DNA from: Norana najaformis
Lineage: Eukaryota; Annelida; Clitellata; Crassiclitellata; Hormogastridae
Assembly (NCBI GenBank): GCA_964023275.1
Contig: OZ029918.1
Location: forward strand, 37,402,977-37,466,976
Direction of reading: 5' to 3'
Length of the DNA: 64,000 nt
The notes under the pieces: generated by a model
The model's database searches: none
Told to the model about the DNA's origin: nothing
What the model saw: only the letters and a program-made list of their open reading frames with translations
Shown: positions 22,491 through 35,895 of the stretch, piece by piece
Layout: each line of letters begins with the position of its first letter
Numbering within the stretch: the stretch's first letter is position 1
Made by a program: the position numbers and the translations under genes

Positions 22491-23560
22491 TTTGCAACTG
22501 TCAAAGTGATTAAATCCAAAGTTCAGCGCTGAGTACAGTTCGTTGACTTCTCAAAACGCTTGAAACTGTTTACCCAAATACATGCAGACAATGTTTTCGC
22601 AATCAATTTCGTACTTAAAAACTGTTGGACAAGTTCAAAATGGTAGAAGTACTTTAATGGACAGTTGAACTGAAGAACGGACGAGGTGTGAAGTGGTTGT
22701 TTATTTTCTCAAGGCAATATCCACTCCTTTTGTAGATGTATTTGCTTTGTATTGGCTCTCATAGCAAGTTCACAGACACTTGTATGAGTAAATATTTCAT
22801 ATTTCATATTTCGCCCTGTAATGGCGATAATACCTAGGAAAAATACTGCAAATATCGTGGATGATATGGTTTAAGCTCTAGCTAAAATTCAGGCCTGCAA
22901 CCTCAACAAAAAATGTTTTACTGGCAGAAGCGTGCAAGTAAGACTTTTCGTTCTTTGGGAGCCGTGAAGATTTCGAATTTACGATTTCGTTTACAATCCA
23001 ATCATATAAAATAAGTGCATTAATGCGTGATACTTAGTAGACTTTTATTGCGAGAGTGAATAGTAGACCTGCGTATCAAAGCAATAAATTTCAAATATCT
23101 GGCGCGTAAATTAGCTAGATTTATATTTACCAGCGTGATTGTGAAAGCTACGGCATCTGTGGCTTGCGAACAGACATATAATACCTGCAATTTCATGATA
23201 GTTCTTCTTCATTTCTAACTCGTATCCGCTGAGATGTTCAGCAGTCTCATTAATATTCGTCTTGTCTGTGATGCATTCAGCTGTCAGTACTTGAGTTTTG
23301 TGGCCTCGATTTGGGCTTAAATGGCCTGTGCTCCCCGCAGCAGCGGCCCTCTACCCGGTCTCCGTTTGTTTTCCCGTTTATCAAAAGTTGGGTCACTTAG
23401 AATTTAAACAGACAGTGTGCGTAAAGTTGGAACTGTTAACAACATGCGACAAGGTAAGGATCCACTTATTAAGGATTTTCACTTATTTGTGTTAATTATT
23501 TAGCGACAACTGATAAAGACAAGTGATTGCCACTGTATGTATGTATATAATCAAATAAGG
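22491..23560. other. Spacer after gene 3
   Basis: Matches 55550-56620 closely. At 23298-23458 lies another decayed relative of the signal-peptide-like frame with the donor-like acgacaag|gtaagg; the reading frame does not agree with the one at 7129. Confidence 0.5.
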
Positions 23561-24115
23561 AGATGCGTAATAGTCAAGTGGTTGACATTTTGGAGTGTTA
23601 GATCAGAGGTCGGGGTTCAAATCTCCATCGGGAAGCATGTATTACTCCAGATTTGACTATTACAACTCCCACTTATGTAACATCGACTTATCTCAAATTA
23701 AACGTCTGCAAACAATAATTTAGAACGCTCTTGTCCGTGCAGTTACCAACACTTCCGAAAAAAAAACTCTTTAGCCTGGATGTTCAAATCACTTGATTAC
23801 CTTAAAGTGCCTCCGCAGCGCATCTTCGTCCAGATTGTATCTCATACTTACAACGCCCTTAAAACTTCACTTGTATTAATTAACAGCTATTCACTGGGAA
23901 AAGTCTCAACCGTCCCTATTAGTGGGCAGATTTACTTCTATATAATATGCAACAACACTCAGATATTTGCACGCTGTGGACTAACCATTATTTCTATTGA
24001 GGAACCTAAAAAGCCCTATATAAAAAGTCAATTCAGAAAACTAATTAGGCATTTTACAAGGCATGTTATCGTCTTTTTTCTAATATATTCTAACATGCAT
24101 GAGCTATTGAGATAA
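23561..24115 (+). mobile_element. tRNA-headed retroposon fused to LINE RT fragment
   Basis: A box TAGTCAAGTGG (23571-23581) and B box GGTTCAAATCT (23614-23624) lie 32 bp apart, a normal Pol III spacing. The body after about 23640 encodes LINE RT C-terminal signatures in shifted frames (IQNALV.AVTN; FKSLDYLKVPPQRI followed by SHTYNALKTSLV). Its closest relative is 56620-57172. It sits in the same spacer position as 7384, so one ancestral insertion explains all four. Confidence 0.6.
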
Positions 24116-24819
24116 GACAAAAATTAGGGGATTTTTCTTAGGGGAATTTAGTAAGTCTAAAATAATTTTATGACTTGGTTAAAATTCCGAAAATCTTCAT
24201 CAAACTAAACGAAACGAAGGATGCGCGGAGGCGATATCCACCTTCATTACCAGTTCTACCACTCCTCCGTGCAATTCTTCGTGGAGGAATGAGCGTCCTA
24301 CCAAACTACTTCATGAAATCAGCGGAGAAACTTGGTCCTGTGTTTTCATGTAGCGTAGCAGGAAGGTAGGAAATAAAACATGTTATCAATAGTCAGTGCA
24401 AGACTTAACATCAACTGTCCACGCTGGATGGGAACCTAAGTGTGTGCGAGATCCCGCCAGTGGCGAATTCTCCGGTTTCTGGGCATTATGTAGTTAGAGA
24501 TGAATGAGTTGTCCTTTAGAAACTTCAAGGCCATTTAGGGTGGCGAAGGTATCGCTCTTGTGGGGGTATTTTAAACGTGATGTACTAATGTCTAGTTATA
24601 TGCAAGCATACATACATACACACCTACAGATAAGTATGCGTTCGTGATACACACATACACACATACATTCATACATGGTCTGAGCTGGTTCTGAGCTGAT
24701 GCCTTGGAGATTATGATAACGGAGCCATAGAAGTGTTTAGATTAGGCAGATACATGCAAAAATCCATAAAAACATATGTGCAAAGAAACATACATACATA
24801 TATACACACATGCATACAT
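24116..24819 (+). pseudogene. P450 exon 1 relic with intron 1, exons 2-5 deleted
   Basis: About 24196-24366 encodes [34 protein letters not shown] and [19 protein letters not shown] before a donor, i.e. the second half of exon 1. The anchor helix is largely missing: the ATG at 24168 runs into a stop in its own frame. Intron 1 sequence with CATA repeats follows to about 24819 and then jumps to sequence matching 63889 onward, the distal 3' flank of the last pseudogene. Exons 2-5 are therefore removed by one deletion of about 6 kb. It is the block-1 counterpart of the pseudogene at 57228-63018. Confidence 0.85.
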
Positions 24820-27800
24820 AAAATTATTGTAAATGTCGTATTTCTATTCAGCACAGTAAGATTGGCCAAATGACTGATTTCATCACTGAAATATTTGGGA
24901 TGTTGACCAGTGTGCTAGGAGTGTCAAAACTGCTCTGAAATGAAATGTTTTTTATGTGAATATTAAAACTGTTATTGGTTTATGGTTACAAAGCAATTAC
25001 TGCATCAATCAATGCTAGATATTCTCTTGTCTTTGTCGTCCTTTCGGCGAGGATTGGCCGCACCACGGACACATATCTCTTCCCCTCTCTCCTTCAAAAC
25101 TGATCAAACGATAATTCAGTCAGTAACTTGATGTTGTAGATTCATGCCACCATAGATCCTTCCAAGTTCGGGATCCAGGAGTTGTGCCATGGATGATTTT
25201 CTTCAGGCAATTTCCACTCTTTCTTATTTGTATTTTGTCTTTGTATAAGTTGTCATAATACGTTCAAGCGATCGAGTCCAGGTATTTCCTTTCTCGCCCA
25301 GTTGTGGCCAGGTTTATGTGGGAAAAACATTTGAAATATCTTAGATGGAATAGTGCAACGCTATGGCTGATTTGACATGAAATTACAAAACTCAGACCGA
25401 ATAACTCAACATAAGCTTATACTAAGCACATGTCCTCATTGCATTATCGTTCAAAAAGCAACCTGGCTTTCTTTTCTAGATTACGATTACGACCTAAAAT
25501 TATAAATTATGTATCTGTATTTTTATAAGTTAAATACAGAAGTGCATGGTAATTGACTGAGAAGACCTGTCGTGCCGACAGTAGGGCCTAAACAGTATGC
25601 CTGCGCAATAAAGCAATGTAAGTTATGGCTAAATTGATTTTTTAAATTTACTAAATTCAGAGCGCGTTTGGGAAGCGAAACTACTTAACACCTACAATTC
25701 CCTGAAAGCCGCTACCTTATTTTTAGCTATATCGCTGCATGTCATCATATGTGTATATAAATAATAAAAACATATATGCATAACGAAAGTAAATATGTGT
25801 CCCAAATGTTTTGAGAGTTAAACAATTTCGCAATAAATAAGTTGATCATATCCTTATATTTCGTATTTTTTAAGTAGTCTGGATATCAAGGTGTCCTTGA
25901 ATGTCCTGATGATGTCAATAGGCCGCCCCCTTTAAGATTATCGGCTTCGAATGAATGAATGAACGAACGAATGAACGAATGAATAACTAAATAAATAAAT
26001 GGGTTAATGGGTGAATGAGGGAATAGGGCCAACTCCAAGCTAATTAAAACCTCAGCAAATCGCTGACTACAGTTCTTTAAGTTAAGTTCTCAAATTCCTT
26101 GACGCGGTTGACTGACGATGCAGGAAGGCCTACGTCTACGCATTAAATTTCTCTACAGAACTGTGGGAGACGGTGAAAATATTTTGATCTAGGGCTAAAG
26201 AACGGAAAGCAACCTTCATCTGATTTCCATAAAGTAGACGTGTTCGTTCAACCACGTACTGTCTTTCGTCCACCCTCTTCCAGTAAACTGTCTCCGTATG
26301 GTCTGGAAGCGTTTCACGATGCACTAGCCTGGTAATAGGATGCATATGATGTCAAAGCAGACATCTGGTTAGAAGCCATTGTTTTTGACTCACAGTTCAG
26401 AGGTTGGCCATTTCATTCTTTTAGTACCTCCACTGTACATTGTAGTCGTAATCATAAGTGCACATTTATAAAACGCATTTTCAAATATATGCTCCAGAGT
26501 CCTGACCTGAGAAAAGAAGATTCATACAATTCCAATTATGTCAATATGCTTACACTAATGAACATTGGTGGAAAACTATTAACCTTCACCTACGTTACCA
26601 TGTTTACTTCAATGAAGCCGGTTCGTGGACATAAGTTGACATACGTTGACATACGTTCAAGTTTTATTCGATAACAAAGACATTTTTTGACAAAGGGGGT
26701 GAAAACTTTAGCGACGCTCCTTGAAGCCCTACTGTCACAAGAGTATAAATGTTTAGTTATAAGGCGAACAGCATTCGCATACAGTAAAGACTTTCACGGG
26801 ACACCGGCTGAAGATTTCATTTGATCCTGCCTTGGATCCATTTTTCATGTTAGCAGACGACTCTTACATGTGTTAGCTTGCATATGAATCAACTGTCTCA
26901 AAACCAGATTGTTGACTAAAAAGTCCCGTACGAAAATAATAAATCAGCGAAAATATGCAGTATGAGTTGCATGAGTTGCTTGTGTTGAAACGAATTCCTA
27001 AGGTTAGCTGTGGCTTGAACAAAAATCGATTGCTGCCTTGTGCATTATTATACCAGTGCTATAAAATTTATAAGACGAAATGAGAAAACTGATTGAAACT
27101 TCATTATTTTTATCATTATTAAGCAGACATTTATAAATCACGCAAGTAGGCCTAACAACAGCTTAACGGCACGTGCAACGACCCTAAAAAAGAACTAACT
27201 AGTAATATCAATATTAATATTATAGTTTATAGGTCAATAGGAATGCACAGAAATCTAGGCAGACCATTGAACATGTAAAATTTTAATCTTCTTTTTGAAA
27301 CTTGTTATTGGAAGAGTGCTATCTTTGATGCTAGTCGTCAAGGCATTCCACGGAGACATTGTTAGTTTTTATTGGAGTTAACTTGTTCGTAAAGAATCCC
27401 ATTCCCTCTGCTTTCGTATTTGAATTGTTTTTGTAAGGTTTTCACGAACAGCAGAAATATTGTCAATGTAAATATTTCGTTTTTCGTCCAGGATTATCTG
27501 GAAAACGTGTATAAGAGATATCTTAGATGGTATGATATAAACCTCTGCCTGATATGTCACGAAATTACCAAAATTTAGGCCTACGAACTCAGCAGAAACT
27601 GTCACTTAGCAGAGCTCCTCAATGCATTAGCATGCATGTAGGGCTAGCAAAAATGGCCTGGGGCGCTGTGTAATAGTGCATGCTACCTGACTTAGTAGAT
27701 TTGTTATAGCGACAGTGAACAGTAGATCCGTACAATAAAGCAATAGTTTTCAAGTACTTGGCACAAGGGTATTTACTAGAATAACGATAGTGATAAGTAA

Positions 27801-28131
27801 AGCTAAAGGGTCCGCAGCTTTGTGCCAGGTACTTATTACTTGCAATTCCCTGGTAGTTTCAAGGTCATTTTAGCTCGGCTTCGCCCAAGCGTTTAGCAGC
27901 CTCATTAATATTCATGTTGCACATAATGCACCCAACTGTCAGGCCTAAATAAAGCAATAAATTTCAAACATCTGCCTCATAAGTTGCTTAATTTATTAGC
28001 GTTATAAGAGAAGCGAAGCGCCTGCGATTTGCTACCAAATACTTCAGAATTTTCTGATAGCCTATAGTTCATTTATAGCTCGCCTCTGCCGAGGCATTTA
28101 ACAGTCTCATTAATATTCATGCTGGCTATCT
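24820..28131. other. Long spacer before gene 4, no gene recognised
   Basis: Begins with sequence shared with 63889-64000. It includes several partly repeated 3'-flank modules: an AATG-rich run at 25948-26010, 26090-26350 resembling 63360-63650, and 27410-27610 and 27860-27960 resembling the spacer after genes 2-6. This suggests more than one P450 tail collapsed here. Short open frames at 26489-26674 and 27378-27605 show no motifs. No exon remnants ([16 protein letters not shown]) were found. Confidence 0.45.
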
Positions 28132-28435
28132 GGCATCCGAATTTCAGTCCTAACTGTCTGTGAACTCGATTTCATCCTAAAAATAGCTCGTGAATCCCGC
28201 AGCGGCCTTCGACTTTGCCTTGCCGTCTCCGTTGTTGCTCTGTATACCATAAAAGCTGAGTTTTTTTAGAATTCAAGCATACACAGATAAGGCGTGGACA
28301 AATTTGGAACCGTCAACAACATACAAGGTAAAGATCCAGGTTTTTAAATTATTTGTATTAATTGTTAAACGACAATATATACTGTAATGACAAGTATGTG
28401 CCTACTGTATGTAGATATGTTGTTAATCATATATA

Positions 28436-29160
28436 AAGGTGCGCGATAGTCAAGCGGTTAACATGTTGGAATATCAACTCAGGGATCGGGTTTCAAATCT
28501 ACCCTACGACGCATATATCACTCCAAACTTGACTTTTACAATTCCCTCTTCTGTAGCATCGTGACTTATCTCAACGGCTACAAACAATTCAGAACGCTCT
28601 TGTGCATGCAGTAACCAATATCTACAAATACATAACCCCATAACCTCAGTTTTCTAACCATTCATTGGCTTAAGGTCCCTCAGCGCATCCTGTACTAAAT
28701 CGTATCTCTTATCTACAATGCCCTTAAAACTTCTGTAAAATTCGCCGACCATTCACTATCCAACCGCTCAAATACTCTCGCTCTTTCTCATGCCGATCTC
28801 CATATCGGTCTTTAGTTTTCTCCTCTCTGAAATTTTGCAAACCTCTCCTCATATCAACGAGGCGCACACTCTTTGGAACAGAAGCCCCATGGCCTCCGCC
28901 CGTTTGTCATCCAAGCCTGTCAAAACGAGAACTCCTCTGATCGCCATCTCCTGCAAATATCCACTCAAAACCTAACAATCCAAAGTATCATTTTCTGCTT
29001 CTGCACATTCCACTTTCTACTCCTGGTCCATCTCCTGACTACCATCACCACCGATTTCCACCGTTGCACCATACTGTCCACCTGGTTTGATTTCTCGTTC
29101 CGTTTTTGATCTAGCACCGAAACTGAACAAACAACCAGTGGACTTAGTTTGATAATTGTG
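28436..29160 (+). mobile_element. tRNA-headed retroposon fused to LINE RT 3' part
   Basis: Counterpart of 7384-8165. The head (gcgcgatagtcaagcggtta) is retained; one of the two doubled segments present at 7440-7560 is missing here. The LWN..P..LRPF-like segment around 28875 also carries shifts. Broken, not capable of movement. Confidence 0.6.
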
Positions 29161-29717
29161 AGCCCAACGAAAGCTCAGGTGAAAATGATTATCTCCCTGA
29201 TGCAGCATTTGTTTTGAGCTGAGGTTTTTGGAGACTTATTTTCTGCTTCCATTTGCGTTTTCAATACCTCGGGTTAAGAGTCATGGACCGAACAAAGCGA
29301 AGTACTTTACACGGAGAGGAATCATGCTTTATGTTAATCTTAGCGTTTAGTCCATTCCATGAACTTTTGACCCTAGAAATTGGAAACAGTCCGCAAGGGC
29401 AAAAAGCTATTTCGAGATTTCTGATCCATTAGTGCGCCATAACGAAGTCAGCAATAAAATGAATACATTGACCGTAGACTATCGATGGGAAGAGCAGGTG
29501 GTGTGGAAGAGCACTGGCCATCATCCACCATTTGCTGAGAGCTAAGAAAAATGAAGTCGCAAATCCTTCATGGTATACTCATGGATTCCTCTCTGAGTTC
29601 ACATCGGGCACTGCTATTCTCTCATTCTAATCGTCAACCACACGTCAACCATTTTTGCTATAATGGTTGTGTACATAGTCAACGAACTCTCACAAAGTAC
29701 CTGATCGACGATCAAAT

Positions 29718-29876
29718 CGTAATCGTAACCGTAATCGTAATTCCGAGATTTATACAGTGCCCAACGAAAGCCGCGCCGCGGGGACCAGCTTATTCACAGG
29801 CGCTCAGTCAAAACAAAATCGACAGGCAAAAGGGTTTGGTTCCAGATCAAGATCCAAAAGTCAAGCCGAGAGACAG
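29718..29876 (-). mobile_element. LINE 3'-end fragment (GATTAC-tailed), minus strand
   Basis: Duplicate of the insertion at 8730-8888 in the same position of the duplicated spacer. Confidence 0.75.
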
Positions 29877-30472
29877 CGATCCACCCGATTTAACGCCGAG
29901 CTTAATAGCGACGCAGGGTTCTATGAGGTTCTTGATGCATTAAAAATCATAACAACCGAATCTTTACAGATGTTTGGTACAGCCACAGTAATCAACCTTA
30001 CAAACTCATGCAAGTCCGCCTTGCAACAACGTCGAACAACAATCTACCATAACACCAACTATAACCTCTTAGCCAATTGCACCCTAGTCTATCTGACCCT
30101 CGACTCAACATAATTTCACCGTCGATTATCTCAGACCTCGAACCAAACTAAACTTCGATTGCTATCTTCTGCGCACCGAACATTGCACACACCCCCATTG
30201 TATACCTATTATGCGCCCACGCATCAGCTCGGCAAACACACATCCACACTGCACACACGCAAGCTCTAAAAAATTCCCAACGCGTCCTTACAATTCCACA
30301 AAAATGCGTTGACATAGTTTAATAATTGAGCTTTGGGCAACAGAACCTTTTAGTTCATTTCTGTTTCATAACCGGTAATTTCATCACTAAAAGCAATAAT
30401 CTATTTGCCTCTTATTAATTAGAAATGTAATTCTAATCTACTTACTTACATTGCGCTGTTATTGGGTCTTGA

Positions 30473-30602
30473 AATCTTCACCTGAAATTGAACCCATTTA
30501 CCAATCAATTTTTTTACTGTATAAGCTGATCCTCGTGACGTGGCTTTCATTGGGCGCTGTAGAAATTTCGAGATTGCGATTACGATTATGATAACGATTA
30601 TT
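30473..30602 (+). mobile_element. Diverged LINE 3'-end fragment, plus strand
   Basis: Duplicate of 9483-9627, including the gattgcgattacgattatg tail. Confidence 0.65.
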
Positions 30603-31299
30603 TTAATGCTCAAAGCATTATTCGATAGTCGCTTAAAGTAAAATTCTAGCCAGAGTTGTAATCCATGGAAGAAGCCCACTAAGAAACTTGATGGATCAAG
30701 AAATGGAACTCCCCAACTTTGGGCAATCCATTAGAAAGCATTACAACTGTAGTTTGATACTGCTCTCTTCAGTTCAGAAATGTACAATGAAGCCGGGCAA
30801 CATGAAGCATTAAAACCAACAAACAGACTGGGAAAACTGAGACTACCAGATACCAGAAACCCACACGTACCTCTGTCACCAAGAAGTAGGCCTATCATTT
30901 GTTAACGCTTTCAGCTGGGAAATAAACGGTAAGTCCAGCAATAGACCTCTTCCGTGTCCAGGATCTTGGGATTCGACCAAGGCCATTCAATGGTCGACGA
31001 TAAGATAACGAGAGCCTTAGCTGAGTTCCACTAGGTATGTTGTAGCTATTAGCTTGCTTTCTTATAGAACGCCATGATAATTACCATGCGGCTGGAACAT
31101 TGTAGCCCCTTTTGGGTTCATCTTTGATCATGCATGGCACTAAAGTGTTCAGAGATAAATTTTCTACTTTTTTTATTGAACAATAAAATATCTGAAACAA
31201 AAACTGAAATAAAGCATTGTTTGATGGCGCTAAGCACTGCGCTCAAGACCGTGTGTAATGTTCGGTTGAAGCAATAGTCGAAAATGCATACCTGATCGT

Positions 31300-31555
31300 G
31301 AAAGTATAAGAACAAATTCAGATGCATCGGGTGTAATTGATATTACCACGACCAGTTCTGTGATCAGTGAGAAAATATGAATTAAGCAGTTTAATTAATC
31401 CTAAAACTCACGAGACCGAGGCATTAAAGCAAGATCAAGGCTGCTGGCACCTGCATGACAGCTAAAACCTCTAACTTATTCTTGGGAGAAAACAAGGGTT
31501 TGTTCTACAACAACAACGTATCCTGTATACGTAAGATTACTCTTACACGTCTTAG
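31300..31555 (+). promoter_or_regulatory. Conserved 5' proximal block of gene 4
   Basis: Near-identical to 10320-10576. Retains agtataagaac and the acacgtcttag immediately before the ATG; no CACGTG. Confidence 0.4.
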
Positions 31556-34500
31556 ATGTTTGAAAACGGCGAGTTGTCGCTTGTCCTAACAACGGTTGCA
31601 GCGACTGGAATCATCCTCTTCATCCTTCTCTTCATCAAGCGGAACGGAACGAAGGATGTGCGAAGACGATATCCACCTTCATTACCAGCTCTACCACTCC
31701 TCGGTGCGATTCTTCGTGGAGGAATGAAAATACTGCCAGGCTACTTCATGAAATCAGCTGAGAAACTTGGTCCTATGTTTTCGTGTAACGTAGGAGTAAG
31801 GTAGGACAAAAAATATGGTATCAGTGTGCTAGACATAACGTCAATTATGTAACTCTCGATGGGAACCTATGTGTGTGCTTGACCCCACGAATGGTGAATT
31901 CTCAGGTTTCTGAGCATTATGCGGTTCCAGATGAATTAATTGTCCTTAAGAAACTTCACGCTCATTTAGGCTGGCGAAGACAACGCTCTTTTGTGGGTAC
32001 TTGAAAGGTGATATATTAATGTCTAGTTACATAAATGCATACATACATATATACATACACTCATTCATGGTCTTAGCTAGTTCCAGGCTCTGAAATATAT
32101 AGCCCAGTTTCGTTCGTGCTGTTAATTCTGTGATGTCAATCACGTATAAAAAAGGCATATCTTTCAACCTGCTTACCCACTGTGACCTGGCTTCTGGTTT
32201 CCATGATCTATCAGAATTCGATCTGGCGTTCTCTAACAGATTATGACTTTGATCGCGACAATAATTTGAAGCGACCATCAGCTGATGCCTTGGACATTAT
32301 GATAATGGAGTGTTTAACACTGATTTTACTTGTCCTGGTCTTGAGCTCTCCTGTTGAGCAGACCCCCTTCCAAGAGGTGCTTTACAAATCTTAAATTACC
32401 AAAAATACAATTAAAGTGGACCTATGGAAGTTTTTACATTCGACACATACATGCAAAAATCGATGATTACATATGTACAAAAAACAAACATACATGCATA
32501 CATTCATTCATACATACATACATTCCTTCATGCATGCATTCATGTATACATATATACGTCGATCCATGTATGTAGACGTGAGATCCTGTAAGCCATAGCT
32601 TTGCCTTTTTTCAAGAACGAACCAAAATTTCTCCAAATTCTGGATCGAGAAATTTATTCAGAATCTTCTGACTCTTTATTGTTGATTCATATTTTAATAT
32701 TTACACAGCCCTAGTTTATCAAAATCGCTGAAAAATCGTCATGGAAAAGTTAAGGAGAGGTGTAATTTCGACATATATGCCAGGTTTTAAATGTAGAAAG
32801 AGTCACATTTTCTTAAGATAACCTTGGTTAATTTATTGTCACCTATTCAATGTATAGGTGACAATAAATATGCAAGTCATGAATATGTGACGCTGATGAT
32901 AGAAATCTATAAGTTCCAAATGCTTTAAATCTGATTAAATGAGCCAATTTAAAAGCTGAATCTGGGTGAAAACGTACAAATCATAGAAACATACAATCAC
33001 TGTCACATCAACAGTGTCCCTATTGAGCTAATTTCCTACTGCGTATGTGTTTTTTCAGACTGGTCGTCATCCTCAGTAGTAAACAGGCGATTTCAGAAGC
33101 CTTTCTTAGGCAATCGGAAGCCTTTGCCGACAGAATTGATATGTGGACAGAGAAGAATATTCTCAACCCAAGCCTCAGAGGTTTGTAGATCCAGTAATTA
33201 AGTTATTCACCATGTTTAAGTTACTAACTATGCGATGTGCTGTTCTCCACATTAGACGTAAGTGGCGCCTTGAAAGCATGTTCACGTATTGGGTTGTGTT
33301 GTCCCTTACTGAACTGAACTAAAACGTTATTTCACACAATTGCATTGAATTGTATTGTATTACACCGTGCTCTATTTTATTGCATCGCATTCTAGTGTTT
33401 TGTATATTAACTGAATTGTATTGTTTTATATTGATATAAACCATGTGCTACAAACATTGAAGATTTTTATTATGCTAAAAGCATGTATATATCTACTTGA
33501 TAGACAGGTGGGTAGTTAGTTAGATAGATCAATCGATATAGGGATGGACACACTGACAGACTCTACAAGTATAGACTACATAGGTATAGTATGTTTGCAA
33601 CACGTTGATTTGCGATCTTTTATAATAACATGGAGCTTCAATTCAATGAAATGATTGACACTTTTTCTTGACTAGGTATAATTTACGCAAGATACAACGA
33701 CGCCTTAAAGAAGAACCAAAAGCTGTGTCTCACCATCCTCAAGGAGTTCGGATTCGGAGTCAACAGCGTTTCTGAGACTCGAATTCTTCAAGAAGTGGAA
33801 TCACTAACCGAGGAAATTCTTCAACTTAACGGCCATCCATTCGATCCCAAAATGTTGACTGTTTTATCAACCTTCCGTGTAGTTTCAAGTATTCTTTTTG
33901 GTAAAACATTTTTGTCCTCGGGCAATTGGCATAAAAGAATAGCTGAGGGCATCAGAGAGTATGCGAAAAACACCGAATTTTCATTCAACTTTGTCCCTTT
34001 TTTGAGGTTTCTGCCCTACTTTCGCAGGAAGATCTCCGCTTTGGAGCAGTGCCGGGAAATGATTCTGAAAGGCATTGATGAAGGAATCGAATGCAGTAAG
34101 TCTAATGATCACGAGTCAACATTCGTGAGAAGATTCATAGAAATTCAGGGGACCAAATACGACCATCACGACCTTCTCTACATCGTTCGAGATCTGTGCT
34201 TAGCTAGTGCAGAGACCGTATCAACAACGTTGCATTGGGCAATAGTGGAATTAGCCAACCATCTCGAAGTTCAGACCCGTTTACAAAAGGAAATCGATGA
34301 CGTGGTACCAGAGGACAGGTTTCCTTCACTCGATGATAAACCGCGTTTGCCTTACACAGAGGCTGTGATCCTGGAAGTCATGAGACATCGTACTGTTGTA
34401 CCGCTTTATCTACCACACGCGACACTCAAGGACACGGAGGTTCTCGGATACTACATACCAAAAGGATGCATGGTAATCATCTAGTTGTATGATTTTCGAA

Positions 34501-35599
34501 GTTTGACATTATTGTGGCTGGCGAATAGCACTTGTGTGTGGTTAAAATTATACGCTATAGCAATGAATAGATACTGACCACAATATTGCTTCAGTGATTC
34601 GTAGGAAGTTGTCATCTTCACTGTGCCCTATTGTGAAAAAGCTAATATTTTATAGTATTATTGTTCTACGATCGGTAATAATTGACAAGTTAGCAATTAA
34701 CATCTGGATGTTTAAAGCTTGTCTCAACTGCAAATTATATTGATTTTGTTTTCCTAGGTTCTTGCTAACGCCTTCTGTGCTCACATGGACCCAAAGTCCT
34801 GGACAGACCCGGAGAACTTCAGGCCGGAGAGATTCCTGGATGAAAATCACACGATAATTGGAAGTGAAAAAGTAATACCATTTGGACTGGGTATGATTCA
34901 GCGGATATATACACATATATATTATTAAGAGTTATTTTAATTATTGCGAAGATTTATAAATTTCAACTCACTTAGCTACTGTCGCCTGACTTCCATTTTC
35001 TTTGACCTGTTGCATTTCGATTTGAATTATCAACACTTTACGGAACTTGGCAACGGTGCCACGTTCAACTCCCATCAATTAATGCCTTGTGAATATTGAC
35101 AACAGCGCTCTACAAGTTATTAAATGACGCTGGATTATATCATCTTATCCTTGAAGCATAGACTCTAATCACTTACACTTTACTGAACTTCGCTGATGTT
35201 GCCATCTGAACTAAGAAAAAAATTCTTTTCCTTGCCATTGAAACCAAACCTCACTACTTGAAACTGGAAGTTTCAAGTTTATAATGAGTGTCTCACTGAC
35301 CCTCATACTAATATATGCCACTGAAATTTACATCCAACGTGTACAAATTCTGAAATCTTCGTTGAATTTATTTGACCCAATTTCATTTCTTGTGGTCTGT
35401 TTTAGGAAAGCGTTCTTGCCTTGGAGAGATTCTGGGTCGTCAGGAGGTCTTCCTCTTTCTCACCAGTCTCGTCCAACGCTTCGACATCCGACCACCAGAG
35501 GGTCAGAACTCGATCAGAGTGAAGGAGAGTATAACTTCAGTAATGCGCCCCTCGGAATTCGAAGTGAGAATGATTCCCAGAAGGAAGATCAAGAACTGA
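31556..35599 (+). CDS. Cytochrome P450, clan 2 (CYP2-like), gene 4, intact
   Basis: Exons 31556-31800, 33059-33180, 33676-34472, 34758-34890 and 35406-35599 give 496 residues. It is the duplicate of gene 2. The anchor is [13 protein letters not shown] and the hinge is [12 protein letters not shown]. The I-helix reads LASAETV (residues 298-304): this copy keeps the canonical acid-threonine pair E302-T303, unlike gene 2 (Q-T), although Ser300 replaces the usual Gly. The C-helix site reads LKKNQ, so both the Trp and the Arg of WxxxR are absent. EVMR, FRPERFL and [10 protein letters not shown] are intact. Exon 1 has GGMKILPG where gene 2 has GGMSILPG. Among the array members it has the most conventional active-site helix and is the best candidate for a standard monooxygenase. 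Confidence 0.92.
32831..32869. repeat. 18-bp hairpin in intron 1 of gene 4
   Basis: Same hairpin as 11863-11901 with one mismatch near the loop (tgtataggtg). Confidence 0.75.
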
Positions 35600-35895
35600 A
35601 GATTTTGGAAATATTTAGTTTCACCTGGAAAAAACGTTGCTGTTGCGGAATGGTAATATTTTCAAGAATAATTCGAATAATGGCTTCAATATATATTGAG
35701 CATTCACTGAAGTCATTTGCAGTCACATGTATTGCTTGCTAAAAGGCGGTCCCTGCTACGCGGAATTAGATACCCGCAGGGACTGTCGTTTGCGCTGATG
35801 TAACCTGTTTACCTAATAATGGACTTGTATCTTTGTCACTTTTTGTAAATGCCGAATGAATGAATAAACGAATGAATGAGTAGGCCCAACTGCCA
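35600..35895 (+). other. 3' UTR of gene 4 with poly(A) signal
   Basis: AATAAA at 35863-35868, 264 bp after the stop codon, in the same aatgaatgaataaacgaatg context as gene 2. Confidence 0.6.
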
